From positions 15,997,453 to 16,061,452 of the forward strand of contig NC_064044.1 in the NCBI RefSeq assembly GCF_932526225.1: DNA of 64,000 bases, given 5' to 3'. A program made the position numbers and the translations under genes. This document shows, one piece after another, positions 44,037-56,900 of this stretch. The DNA is from Nematostella vectensis (Eukaryota > Cnidaria > Anthozoa > Actiniaria > Edwardsiidae). The notes below the pieces were generated by a model. It was not told the origin of the DNA. It was given only the letters and a program-made list of their open reading frames with translations, and searched no databases. How positions within the stretch are numbered: position 1 is the stretch's first letter; each line of letters starts with the position of its first letter.

Positions 44037-44555
44037 CATATCAAAATGATATGATATCTTCTTCTTGGAAAAAAAACTGCATATTCCAATTCGTTTTATT
44101 TGCAAGCAGTTTACTGTAACAGTTTGTGGAGGAGGGCCGCGCGCGGAGCCCCGTGCCTGTAGATAAGGAAAAATGGCTTATACGACTCAGTTTTTTGGTC
44201 ATCGCGCGGAAACACTGTGGTTTCGCCTGCCCCGCCTGCCCACTAAAGCCATGTAACCACGCTTTCTTGACATGTGGAACTCCCAAAACTCCGTATCTCA
44301 TATTCTTGGTTTGCAAGTGACGTCACTGGCGGCCAAATTTGAGGAGAGAACAAGAGATAAGGGTATCCTAGTTGTAGGTTCATGTACTAACCCAAGTGGA
44401 GACCATGAACCCTAAATGCTCGTCGGGAAATTTAAAAATATCCCTAAAAATACCTGCACACCAAAAATTACTGCACACAAAATTGCTAAAACCTAAAAGT
44501 TTCTAATAGAAAGGTGTGCTCCTAGGGGGACGAACATGTTTCAGTACAGGGCAGC

Positions 44556-44905
44556 ATGCGACTGGGAAGCATGTGGTGTGGACACGAAAATTTGCATCCA
44601 CTATATGAAACTCGCGTATGCGCTAAAACACCGCTGATCGATATGAAATCAAAATATAAATCAGCCGAATGGGAAACCTGTGGTGTGGATAAGAAAAATG
44701 GATTATATGAAACTCATGCATGCGCTAAAAACACAGATCAGCATGAAATCAAAATGCAAAAGCCGACTGGGAAACCTGTGGTGTGGACACGAAAAATCGC
44801 ATCCACTATATGAAACTCGCGCATGCGCTAGAAAGACCGCTGGTCTGCATGAAATCAAAATACAAATCAGCCTGGGAAGCCTGTGGAGTGGACACAAAAA
44901 ATCAT
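44556..44905. repeat. ~100-107 bp tandem repeat x 3.4
   Basis: Diverged copies contain GACTGGGAAGC, TGTGGTGTGGACACGAAAA, ATATGAAACTCGCG and ATGAAATCAAAATA in that order. Unit length varies from about 100 to 107 bp. Confidence 0.75.
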
Positions 44906-45223
44906 ATGCGTAACAAAGATCAGATGAAATACCGCAGAAACGAAATTACCCCTAAAAATACTAAAACAGTAATTAATTCAGTTTTCTAGAAAATTGGCTC
45001 CTAGAGCCTCTTTCTGCGAAAAGTTATCTACTACAAGTCTTAAACATATTAAATCAATTTCATGATATTTTCAAAGGAAGAGTTGCTGTTATTAAGGTAA
45101 AAATATTTGTGTAGTTGCTAGGGCTATTGTTATGAAAAAAAAACTAAGACGTCACTATCATCGTCATCGCAACACTATCCTTTCCTCTCGTAAATTTTCG
45201 GTAGTCGTTCCTTTTTCACTGAC

Positions 45224-45940
45224 ATGGGCTGTGTTCCGAGTAAACATGGATCTCCGTACAGTCTACCCGCTAATACAAAACAAAATGGTCTCCTAAGCGA
45301 TTTTGAAGGCGTTGAATTTCGTTTTCTAACAGCTCCAATTTCTGATGAAGATACAAACTCGAGTTATCTAAACCCGTTTATCTACGCAGGTAAGATCGAG
45401 TCAAATGATTGAGAAAGAAAGAAATGAATTGAAACGATATTAGCAAAGAAGTATGGACTTCAAGTTCAAAAAGTTGGCGATCGACCATTTGATTTCTCGT
45501 GGGGGGTTAGCGACCCCCTCTCGTGGGGGGGGGAGGGGCTAGCGACCGACCATATTTGATATATCGTTGGGGGGGGGGGGGGGGGGGGTTAGGGACAGAG
45601 CATTTGATATCTCATGTGGATGTTAGCGACCGACTATTTGATATCTAACGGGGAGGTTAGCGATCGTCTATTTGATATCTCGTGGGGAGGTTAGGGAATT
45701 GTTGTCTTATTATTAAAGGATTTTACTAACCTTAAGTCTAAATGAGCAGGATTTAATATTTTTCTCTTCAAATGTGTAATTTATTTATAAGTGCTCAATA
45801 TTGTAGGGGCGCTACTATGGGTTTTCGAGTCCGTTCCCCCCTAATGTTACTTGTTTTTTTCTTCTGATTTCGTAGTGATGAAAGAAGGGAAACTCACAAA
45901 CATCAGCTTTCTGATTGGTTATTCTCACAATAAAAGTTAA
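45224..45940 (+). CDS. Probable small N-terminally acylated protein, two exons
   Basis: Exon 1 45224-45389 starts MGCVPSKHGSPYSL and ends at a strong donor (CGCAG|GTAAGA). Exon 2 45876-45940 follows a strong acceptor (TTTTTTTCTTCTGATTTCGTAG), is in matching phase, reads VMKEGKLTNISFLIGYSHNK and ends at TAA. An AATAAA at 45929-45934 overlaps the last codons. The 76-residue product has Gly2, Cys3, Ser6 and Lys7. This is the classic context for N-myristoylation plus palmitoylation, so membrane tethering is likely. The middle is acidic (ISDEDTNSS). At the exon join, NSSYLNPFIYA matches the TM7 NPxxY consensus of class A GPCRs, but no membrane helix precedes it, so this may be chance or a relic. 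No family recognised. The gene model rests on splice signals and acylation motif. Confidence 0.5.
45485..45690. repeat. Degenerate ~40-45 bp repeat in the small gene's intron
   Basis: About five diverged copies of GTTAGCGACCGAC, ATTTGATATCTCGTGGGGAG. One copy carries a G-run of about 20. Confidence 0.7.
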
Positions 45941-46266
45941 ACGAAGTTATATCATTGGCTGGAAAAGTTGATGGTGATGCGGTTTTGCGTATTTTTTTTT
46001 GCGCGGTTTTGCGTATTTTATTCCGCGGTATTGCGGTTTTTGACGTTTTCATGTGCGGTTTCTGTACATCATTCGTGTACTCTCCAGAAATCGGCATGTG
46101 ACGCTGGCACACTCTGTGGTTTGCGTAGACCATATGACTGGACCAGTCCTTGCTTAGATCATCATACATAATGACAGTTTATTTACTCTCAGTGGCTTGT
46201 TCTCGTACCATGTATCATCGGTCTAAATATTAAGGAGAGTTCGTGGCCTTTGGAAAAATGCCACTT

Positions 46267-46551
46267 CAGGCCCGTAGCCAGGGGGGCTTGAAGGTCCGCT
46301 CAGAGCAAACAAAATTATATAACGTTTGGCTGGAGATATACCGTGCACATCAATATGTCTTTAGAATAACTATAAAAATATTTTTATAATAAATATCTTT
46401 ATTATTATCACTATATGTTAAAAAATACCCTATTAATAACATTTTAAATACAAGATTGATTGCCTAATGTTATAAGGCGAGTAGACCGGAAATTTGGTCC
46501 GCTGAAATGGAAAAACGAACCACCCCGCTCAAAATCCTGGCTACGGGCCTG
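46267..46551. mobile_element. 285-bp MITE, TIR CAGGCCCGTAGCCAGG, TSD ACTT
   Basis: Perfect 16-bp terminal inverted repeats CAGGCCCGTAGCCAGG are flanked by ACTT (46263-46266, 46552-46555). The interior is AT-rich without coding sequence. The TIR differs from that of 38641-38933 at one of the first 14 bases, so the two are probably related families. Confidence 0.88.
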
Positions 46552-46555
46552 ACTT

Positions 46556-47076
46556 GTTAGGGGTTAGTTTAAAAAAAAACACACATTTTAGCGGACAAGG
46601 GAGGAAGGGTTCGCGCACAAAACCCTTTGTACGCGCCTGTTTTGTGTCGTGTAAAAAGACCTGCTACAGCACTGTAATAATAACTCACTCGATATTCCTT
46701 TTTGACTGAAATAGGGAACATTCTCAGTCTTTCAATGCAAACTGCCCAGCCTTAACTGAAAATTAGACATTCTTAAAACAAAAGTATACACAAAACAGAA
46801 GATACTGGTCCCTAAGTGGCCTGTTCACCGGCGTTTGTCGGTGTCTGTGACGTCGAGTCGCGCGCCATTGGTAGATGGGAGAAACAACTTTCTTGCTTCT
46901 TCCTTTCCCAGCTCTCGAGTTTCTCGGCTCGAATTGCCCAGCAAATGGCTGCAAACAGGCTATATTAACAGGCTAAATTTCAGGGGATTCGTTTAAATCA
47001 GGGGTCTTGATGGGGTCTCACACGAAAACATGTTTCTAGTTGTCAATTTTAATTGTTTTTAACTGATTTCTACAAA
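46556..47076. other. No recognised gene
   Basis: Contains a fragment ending TTTGTACGCGCCTG (about 46624-46639) whose tip matches one at 14865-14880. A GC-rich block with GTGACGTCGAG (46846-46856) follows. Nothing else identified. Confidence 0.4.
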
Positions 47077-49970
47077 TCATAACACCAGACTGGCGATACC
47101 ATAACGCAGAACATAACATCATATTGACGATACCATAACGAACATAACATCATATTGACGATACCATAACGGAGAACATAACATCATAGTGACGATACCA
47201 GAACACTGAACATAACATTATATTGACGATACCAGAACACAGAACATAACATCATATTGACGATACCATAACGCAGAACATAACATCATAGTGACGATAC
47301 CAGAACACTGAACATAACATCATAGTGACGATACCAGAACACAGAACATAACATCATAGTGACGATACCAGAAGACAAAACATAACATCAGAGTGACGAT
47401 ACCAGAACAGAGAACATAACATCATATTGACGATACCAGAACATAACATCATAGTGATGATACCAGAAGACAAAACATAACATCATAGTGACGATACCAG
47501 AACAGAGAACATAACATCATATTGACGATACCAGAACACAGAACATAAGATCATAGTAACGATACCAGAACACAGAACATAACATCATATTGACGATACC
47601 ATAACGCAGAACATAACATCATAGTGACGATACCAGAACACTGAACATAACATCATAGTGACGATACCAGAACACAGAACATAACATCATAGTGACGATA
47701 CCAGAACACTGAACATAACATTATATTGACGATACCAGAACACAGAACATAACATCATATTGACGATTCCATAACGCAGAACATAACATCATAGTGACGA
47801 TACCAGAACACTGAACATAACATCATAGTGACGATACCAGAACACAGAACATAACATCATAGTGACGATACCAGAAGACAAAACATAACATCAGAGTGAC
47901 GATACCAGAACAGAGAACATAACATCATATTGACGATACCAGAACATAACATCATAGTGATGATACCAGAAGACAAAACATAACATCATAGTGACGATAC
48001 CAGAACAGAGAACATAACATCATATTGACGATACCAGAACACAGAACATAAGATCATAACATCATATTGACGATACCAGAACACAGAACATAAGATCATA
48101 GTAACGATACCAGAACACAGAACATAACATCATATTGACGATACCATAACGCAGAACATAACATCATAGTGACGATACCAGAACACTGAACATAACATCA
48201 TAGTGACGATACCAGAACACAGAACATAACATCATAGTGACGATACCAGAAGACAAAACATAACATCAGAGTGACGATACCAGAAGACAGAACATAACAT
48301 CATATTGACGATACCATAACGCAGAACATAACATCATAATGACGATACCAGAACACTGAACATAACATCATAGTGACGATACCAGAACACAGAACATAAC
48401 ATCATAGTGACGATACCAGAAGACAGAACATAACATCATAGTGACGATACCAGAACAGAGAACATAACATCATATTGACGATACCAGAACATAACATCAT
48501 AGTGATGATACCAGAAGACAAAACATAACATCATAGTGACGATACCAGAACAGAGAACATAACATCATATTGACGATACCAGAACACAGAACATAAGATC
48601 ATAACATCATATTGACGATACCAGAACATAACATCATAGTGATGATACCAGAAGACAAAACATAACATCATAGTGACGATACCAGAACAGAGAACATAAC
48701 ATCATATTGACGATACCAGAACACAGAACATAAGATCATAGTAACGATACCAGAACACAGAACATAACATCATATTGACGATACCATAACGCAGAACATA
48801 ACATCATAGTGACGATACCAGAACACTGAACATAACATCATAGTGACGATACCAGAACACAGAACATAACATCATAGTGACGATACCAGAAGACAAAACA
48901 TAACATCAGAGTGACGATACCAGAAGACAGAACATAACATCATAGTGACGATACCAGAAGACAGGACATAACGTCATAGTGACGATACCAGAACACAGAA
49001 CATAACATCATAGTGACGATACCAGAAGACAAAACATAACATCAGAGTGACGATACCAGAACAGAGAACATAACATCATATTGACGATACCAGAACACAG
49101 AACATAAGATCATAGTAACGATACCAGAACACAGAACATAACATCATATTGACGATACCATAACGCAGAACATAACATCATAGTGACGATACCAGAACAC
49201 TGAACATAACATCAGAGTGACGATACCAGAACAGAGAACATAACATCATATTGACGATACCAGAACATAACATCATAGTGATGATACCAGAAGACAAAAC
49301 ATAACATCATAGTGACGATACCAGAACAGAGAACATAACATCATATTGACGATACCAGAACACAGAACATAAGATCATAGTAACGATACCAGAACACAGA
49401 ACATAACATCTTAGTGACGATACCAGAACACTGAACATAACATCATAGTGACGATACCAGAACACAGAACATAACACCATAGTGACGATACCAGAACACA
49501 GAACATAACATCTTAGTGACGATACCAGAACACAGAACATAACATCATATTGACGATACCAGAACACTGAACATAACATCATAGTGGCGATAGCAGAACA
49601 CAGAACATAACATCATAGTAGCGATACCAGAACACAGAACATAACATCATAGTGACGATACCAGAAGACAGAACATAACATCATAGTGACGATACCAGAA
49701 GACAGAACATAACATCATAGTGACGATACAAGAACACAGAACATAACATCATATTGACGATACCATAACGCAGAACATAACATCATAGTGACGATACCAG
49801 AACACTGAACAAAACATCATAGTGACGATACCAGAAGACAGAACATAACATCATAGTGACGATACCAGAAGACAGAACATAACATCATAGTGGCGATACC
49901 AGAACATAGAACATAACATCGCAGTGACGATACCAGAACGCAGAACATAAGATCATCGTGACGATAGAAG
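47077..49970. repeat. 34-bp satellite (about 85 copies)
   Basis: The unit contains GAACATAACATCATAGTGAC and GATACCAGAACACA. Variants ATATTGACG, CATAACGCAG, AGAAGACAAAAC and ACACTGAAC occur in recurring order, showing higher-order repeats. For example, the junction AAGATCATAACATC recurs at about 48050 and 48595, 545 bp (16 units) apart. The short minus-strand frame of about 90 codons is an artefact. Confidence 0.95.
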
Positions 49971-50274
49971 ATCAGTGGAAACAAACATAACTAAACTCAG
50001 TTCCGCGATCAGCTTTAAAAACACGTTTCTGTCCGCAATAAAATTGCAATACTTCTATCATAAACTTCTAAAGATGATTTACGGATAAGTATGATCACAT
50101 GTAGTAATTACCATCTAAATGCAATTTATTTTACTGATTTACCGATTCAATCGGAATCAAATAAAAAAGATTCCATCCGAGCTTGATATTTAGATGGCGG
50201 CGGGTAGAAATGCAGTGGGCAAAATGTTAAGTGTACAAAGGCTACGATCAGATTTGTCGAGTGCAGGGCATCAG
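49971..50274. other. Spacer between two satellites; possible first exon of unknown gene
   Basis: At 50194 (+) an ATG in the context TTTAGATGGCGGCGG opens a 33-codon frame (MAAGRNAVGKMLSVQRLRSD...) that runs into the next array. A GT at GCATCAG|GTAGTA could be a donor. No downstream exon was found, so it is only a candidate. Confidence 0.2.
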
Positions 50275-50993
50275 GTAGTACAATGGATCAGGTAGTATAT
50301 GTGATCATATAAGTGATCAGGTAGTATAGGTGATCATATAGGTGATCAGGTTGTATAGGTGATCACGTAATAAAGGTGATCAGGTAATATATGTGATCAT
50401 ATAGGTAATCAGGTAGTATAGGTGATTAGGTAATATACGTGATCGTATAGGTGATCAAGTAGTATATGTGATCATATAAGTGATCAGGTAGTATATGTAA
50501 TCATATAAGTGATCAGGTAGTATAGGTGATCATATAAGTGATCAGGTAGTATATGTGATCATATAAGTGATCAGGTAGTATAGGTGATCATATAGGTGAT
50601 CAGGTGGTATAGGTGATCACGTAATAAAGGTGATCAAGTAGTATATGTGATCATATAGGTGATCAGGTAGTATAGGTGATCAGGTAATATAGGTGATAAG
50701 GTAGTATAGGTGATCAGGTAATATAGGTGATAAGGTAATATATGAGATCAAGTGGTATAGGTGATCAGGTAATATAGGTGATCAGGTAATATATGTGATC
50801 AATTGGTATAGGTGATCAGGTAATATAGGTGATCAGGTAATATATGTGATTAAGTGGTATAGGTGATCAGGTAATATAGGTGATCAGGTAATATATGTGA
50901 TCAAGTGGTATAGGTGATCAGGTAATATAGGTGATCAGGTAATATATGTGATCAAGTGGTATAGGTGATCAGGTAATATAGGTGATCAGGTAA
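50275..50993. repeat. 17-bp GATC-rich satellite overlapping the PARP stop codon
   Basis: About 43 copies of AGGTGATCAGGTAATAT and variants (AGTATAGG, CATATAAG). TGATCA palindromes occur in nearly every unit. The right end enters the PARP coding exon: on the minus strand the last codons (TAC CTG ATC ACC TAT ATT ACC TGA) are one array unit. Confidence 0.95.
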
Positions 50994-53900
50994 GCTGGAT
51001 ACGCCTTCTCCAACTGGTAAAGCACATAGATCCGATGGTTTAAAGTGACGCCTGTGATGCTGTCATAGTTCATCCCTGTTGATAGGTTCAAAGGCGGTTT
51101 TCTTATTTTTCTGTTAGGGCCCATGTTGATCGTGTCTCCGGTAAGTACTGTTGCAAGGAACACTTGGCATTTCGCTTGGCGATTTGACCGCTTTTTAACG
51201 TACACATATCTAAACATGCAAAGAAGCGACAAAAATATTTGGAATCACCAAGTCATAATTCACCGATTCGACGGGTATGCTGCCTTCACCTTCACTCTGA
51301 TTGCAGTAGGTACCATCCCCCCTACACATGTGCTAGCTAAGGCCCCTCAGCCACCCTTTGGATGCATGGCTTACCCCTGATGGCAGTAGGTACCATATCC
51401 CCTACACACGTGCTAGCTAAGGCCCCTCAGCCACCCTTTGGATGCATGGCCTACCCCTGATGGCAGTAGGTACCATCCCCCCTACACACGTGCTAGCTAA
51501 GGCCCCTCAGCCACCCTTTGGATGCATGGCCTACCCCTGATGGCAGTAGGTACCATCCCCCCTACACACGTGCTAGCTAAGGCCCCTCAGCCACCCTTTG
51601 GATGCATGGCTTACCCCTGATGGCAGTAGGTACCATATCCCCTACACACGTGCTAGCTAAGGCCCCTCAGCCACCCTTTGGATGCATGGCCTACCCCTGA
51701 TGGCAGTAGGTGCCATATCCCCCCTACACACGTGCTAGCTAAGGCCCCTCAGCCACCCTTTGGATGCATGGCTTACCCCTGATGGCAGTAGGTACCATCC
51801 CCCCTACACACGTGCTAGCTAAGGCCCCTCAGCCACCCTTTGAATGCATGGCCTACCCCTGATGGCAGTAGGTACCATATCCCCCCCTACACACGTGCTA
51901 GCTAAGGCCCTTCAGCCACCCTTTGGATGCATGGCTTACCCCTGATGGCAGTAGGTACCATCCCCCCTACACACGTGCTAGCTAAGGCCCCTCAGCCACC
52001 CTTTGGATGCATGGCTTAACCCTGATGGCAGTAGGTACCATATCCCCCCTACACACGTGCTAGCTAAGGCCCCTCAGCCACCCTTTGGATGCATGGCTTA
52101 CCCCTGATGGCAGTAGGTACCATATCCCCCTACACACGTGCTAGCTAAGGCCCCTCAGCCACCCTTTGGATGCATGGCTTACCCCTGTTGGCAGTAGGTA
52201 CCATCCCCCCTACACACGTGCTAGCTAAGGCCCTTCAGCCACCCTTTGGATGCATGGCTTACCCCTGATGGCAGTAGGTACCATCCCCCCTACACACGTC
52301 CTAGCTAAGGCCCTTCAGCCACCCTTTGGATGCATGGCTTACCCCTGATGGCAGTAGGTACCATATCCCCCCTACACACGTGCTAGCTAAGGCCCCTCAG
52401 CCACCCTTTGGATGCATGGCCTACCCCTGATGGCAGTAGGTACCATCCCCCCTACACACGTGCTAGCTAAGGCCCTTCAGCCACCCTTTGGATGCATGGC
52501 TTACCCCTGATGGCAGTAGGTACCATATCCCCCTTACACACGTGCTAGCTAAGGCCCCTCAGCCACCCTTTGGATGCATGGCTTACCCCTGATGGCAGTA
52601 GGTACCATATCCCCCCTACACACGTGCTAGCTAAGGCCCTTCAGCCACCCTTTGGATGCATGACTTACCCCTGATGGCAGTAGGTACCATCCCCCTACAC
52701 ACGTGCTAGCTAAGGCCCTTCAGCCACCCTTTGGATGCATGGCCTACCCCTGATGGCAGTAGGTACCATCCCCCCTACACACGTGCTAGCTAAGGCCCCT
52801 CAGCCACCCTTTGGATGCATGGCCTACCCCTGATGGCAGTAGGTACCATATCCCCCCTACACACGTGCTAGCTAAGGCCCTTTAGCCACCCTTTGGATGC
52901 ATGGCTTACCCCTGATGGCAGTAGGTACCATCCCCCCTACACACGTGCTAGCTAAGGCCCCTCAGCCACCCTTTGGATGCATGGCTTACCCCTGATGGCA
53001 GTAGGTACCATCCCCCTACACACGTGCTAGCTAAGGCCCCTCAGCCACCCTTTGGATGCATGGCCTACCCCTGATGGCAGTAGGTACCATCCCCCCTACA
53101 CACGTGCTAGCTAAGGCCCCTCAGCCACCCTTTGGATGCATGGCTTACCCCTGATTGCAGTAGGTACCATCCCCCCTACACACGTGCTAGCTAAGGCCCC
53201 TCAGCCACCCTTTGGATGCATGGCTTACCCTTGATGGCAGTAGGTACCATCCCCCCTACACACGTGCTAGCTAAGGCCCCTCAGCCACCCTTTGGATGCA
53301 TGGCCTACCCCTGATGGCAGTAGGTACCATCCCCCCTACACACGTGCTAGCTAAGGCCCCTCAGCCACCCTTTGGATGCATGGCCTACCCCTGATGGCAG
53401 TAGGTACCATATCCCCCCTACACACGTGCTAGCTAAGGCCCCTCAGCCACCCTTTGGATGCATGGCCTACCCCTGATGGCAGTAGGTACCATATCCCCCC
53501 TACACACGTGCTAGCTAAGGCCCTTCAGCCACCCTTTGGATGCATGGCTTACCCCTGATGGCAGTAGGTACCATATCCCCCCTACACACGTGCTAGCTAA
53601 GGCCCTTCAGCCACCCTTTGGATGCATGGCCTACCCCTGATGGCAGTAGGTACCATCCCCCCTACACACGTGCTAGCTAAGGCCCTTCAGCCACCCTTTG
53701 GATGCATGGCTTACCCCTGATGGCAGTAGGTACCATATCCCCCCTATACACGTGCTAGCTAAGGCCCCTCAGCCACCCTTTGGATGCATGGCCTACCCCT
53801 GATTGCAGTAGGTACCATCCCCTCTACACACGTGCTAGCTAAGGCCCCTCAGCCACCCTTTGGATGCATGGCTTACCCCTGATGGCAGTAGGTACCATCC

Positions 53901-56900
53901 CCCCTACACACGTGCTAGCTAAGGCCCCTCAGCCACCCTTTGGATGCATGGCCTACCCCTGATGGCAGTAGGTACCATATCCCCCCTACACACGTGCTAG
54001 CTAAGGCCCTTCAGCCACCCTTTGGATGCATGGCTTACCCCTGATGGCAGTAGGTACCATATCCCCTACACACGTGCTAGCTAAGGCCCCTCAGCCACCC
54101 TTTGGATGCATGGCTTACCCCTGATGGCAGTAGGTACCATATCCCCCTACACACGTGCTAGCTAAGGCCCCTCAGCCACCCTTTGGATGCATGGCTTACC
54201 CCTGATGGCAGTAGGTACCATCCCCCCTACACACGTGCTAGCTAAGGCCCTTCAGCCACCCTTTGGATGCATGGCTTACCCCTGATGGCAGTAGGTACCA
54301 TCCCCCCTACACACGTCCTAGCTAAGGCCCTTCAGCCACCCTTTGGATGCATGGCTTACCCCTGATGGCAGTAGGTACCATATCCCCCCTATACACGTGC
54401 TAGCTAAGGCCCCTCAGCCACCCTTTGGATGCATGGCCTACCCCTGATTGCAGTAGGTACCATCCCCTCTACACACGTGCTAGCTAAGGCCCCTCAGCCA
54501 CCCTTTGGATGCATGGCTTACCCCTGATGGCAGTAGGTACCATCCCCCCTACACACGTGCTAGCTAAGGCCCCTCAGCCACCCTTTGGATGCATGGCCTA
54601 CCCCTGATGGCAGTAGGTACCATATCCCCCCTACACACGTGCTAGCTAAGGCCCTTCAGCCACCCTTTGGATGCATGGCTTACCCCTGATGGCAGTAGGT
54701 ACCATATCCCCTACACACGTGCTAGCTAAGGCCCCTCAGCCACCCTTTGGATGCATGGCTTACCCCTGATGGCAGTAGGTACCATATCCCCCTACACACG
54801 TGCTAGCTAAGGCCCCTCAGCCACCCTTTGGATGCATGGCTTACCCCTGATGGCAGTAGGTACCATCCCCCCTACACACGTGCTAGCTAAGGCCCTTCAG
54901 CCACCCTTTGGATGCATGGCTTACCCCTGATGGCAGTAGGTACCATCCCCCCTACACACGTCCTAGCTAAGGCCCTTCAGCCACCCTTTGGATGCATGGC
55001 TTACCCCTGATGGCAGTAGGTACCATATCCCCCCTACACACGTGCTAGCTAAGGCCCCTCAGCCACCCTTTGGATGCATGGCCTACCCCTGATGGCAGTA
55101 GGTACCATCCCCCCTACACACGTGCTAGCTAAGGCCCTTCAGCCACCCTTTGGATGCATGGCTTACCCCTGATGGCAGTAGGTACCATATCCCCCTTACA
55201 CACGTGCTAGCTAAGGCCCCTCAGCCACCCTTTGGATGCATGGCTTACCCCTGATGGCAGTAGGTACCATATCCCCCCTACACACGTGCTAGCTAAGGCC
55301 CTTCAGCCACCCTTTGGATGCATGGCTTACCCCTGATGGCAGTAGGTACCATCCCCCTACACACGTGCTAGCTAAGGCCCTTCAGCCACCCTTTGGATGC
55401 ATGGCCTACCCCTGATGGCAGTAGGTACCATCCCCCCTACACACGTGCTAGCTAAGGCCCCTCAGCCACCCTTTGGATGCATGGCCTACCCCTGATGGCA
55501 GTAGGTACCATATCCCCCCTACACACGTGCTAGCTAAGGCCCCTCAGCCACCCTTTGGATGCATGGCCTACCCCTGATTGCAGTAGGTACCATCCCCTCT
55601 ACACACGTGCTAGCTAAGGCCCCTCAGCCACCCTTTGGATGCATGGCCTACCCCTGATTGCAGTAGGTACCATCCCCTCTACACACGTGCTAGCTAAGGC
55701 CCCTCAGCCACCCTTTGGATGCATGGCTTACCCCTGATTGCAGTAGGTACCATATCCCCCCTACACACGTGCTAGCTAAGGCCCATCAGCCACCCTTTGG
55801 ATGCATGGCCTACCCCTGATTGCAGTAGGTACCATCCCCTCTACACACGTGCTAGCTAAGGCCCCTCAGCCACCCTTTGGATGCATGGCCTACCCCTGAT
55901 TGCAGTAGGTACCATCCCCTCTACACACGTGCTAGCTAAGGCCCCTCAGCCACCCTTTGGATGCATGGCTTACCCCTGATGGCAGTAGGTACCATCCCCT
56001 CTACACACGTGCTAGCTAAGGCCCTTCAGCCACCCTTTGGATGCATGGCTTACCCCTGATGGCAGTAGGTACCATATCCCCTACACACGTGCTAGCTAAG
56101 GCCCCTCAGCCACCCTTTGGATGCATGGCCTACCCCTGATGGCAGTAGGTACCATCCCCCCTACACACGTGCTAGCTAAGGCCCCTCAGCCACCCTTTGG
56201 ATGCATGGCTTACCCCTGATTGCAGTAGGTACCATATCCCCCCTACACACGTGCTAGCTAAGGCCCCTCAGCCACCCTTTGGATGCATGGCTTACCCCTG
56301 ATGGCAGTAGGTACCATATCCCCCCTAAACACGTGCTAGCTAAGGCCCCTCAGCCACCCTTTGGATGCATGGCTTACCCCTGATGGCAGTAGGTACCATA
56401 TCCCCCCTACACACGTGCTAGCTAAGGCCCCTCAGCCACCCTTTGGATGCATGGCTTACCCCTGATGGCAGTAGGTACCATATCCCCCCTACACACGTGC
56501 TAGCTAAGGCCCTTAAGACACACGTGCTAGCTAAGGCCCCTCAGCCACCCTTTGGATGCATGGCTTACCCCTGATGGCAGTAGGTACCATATCCCCCCTA
56601 CACACGTGCTAGCTAAGGCCCCTCAGCCACCCTTTGGATGCATGGCTTACCCCTGATGGCAGTAGGTACCATATCCCCCTACACACGTGCTAGCTAAGGC
56701 CCTTAAGACACACGTGCTAGCTAAGGCCCCTCAGCCACCCTTTGGATGCATGGCTTACCCCTGATGGCAGTAGGTACCATCCCCCCTACACACGTGCTAG
56801 CTAAGGCCCTTAAGACACACGTGCTAGCTAAGGCCCCTCAGCCACCCTTTGGATGCATGGCTTACCCCTGATGGCAGTAGGTACCATCCCCCCTACACAT

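Larger units (their letters stand above)
43276..45223. other. No recognised gene
   Basis: Includes the two short repeat arrays at 43934-44036 and 44556-44905 and a perfect CRE (TGACGTCA) at 44318-44325, about 900 bp before the small gene at 45224. Open frames here resemble no family. Confidence 0.4.
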
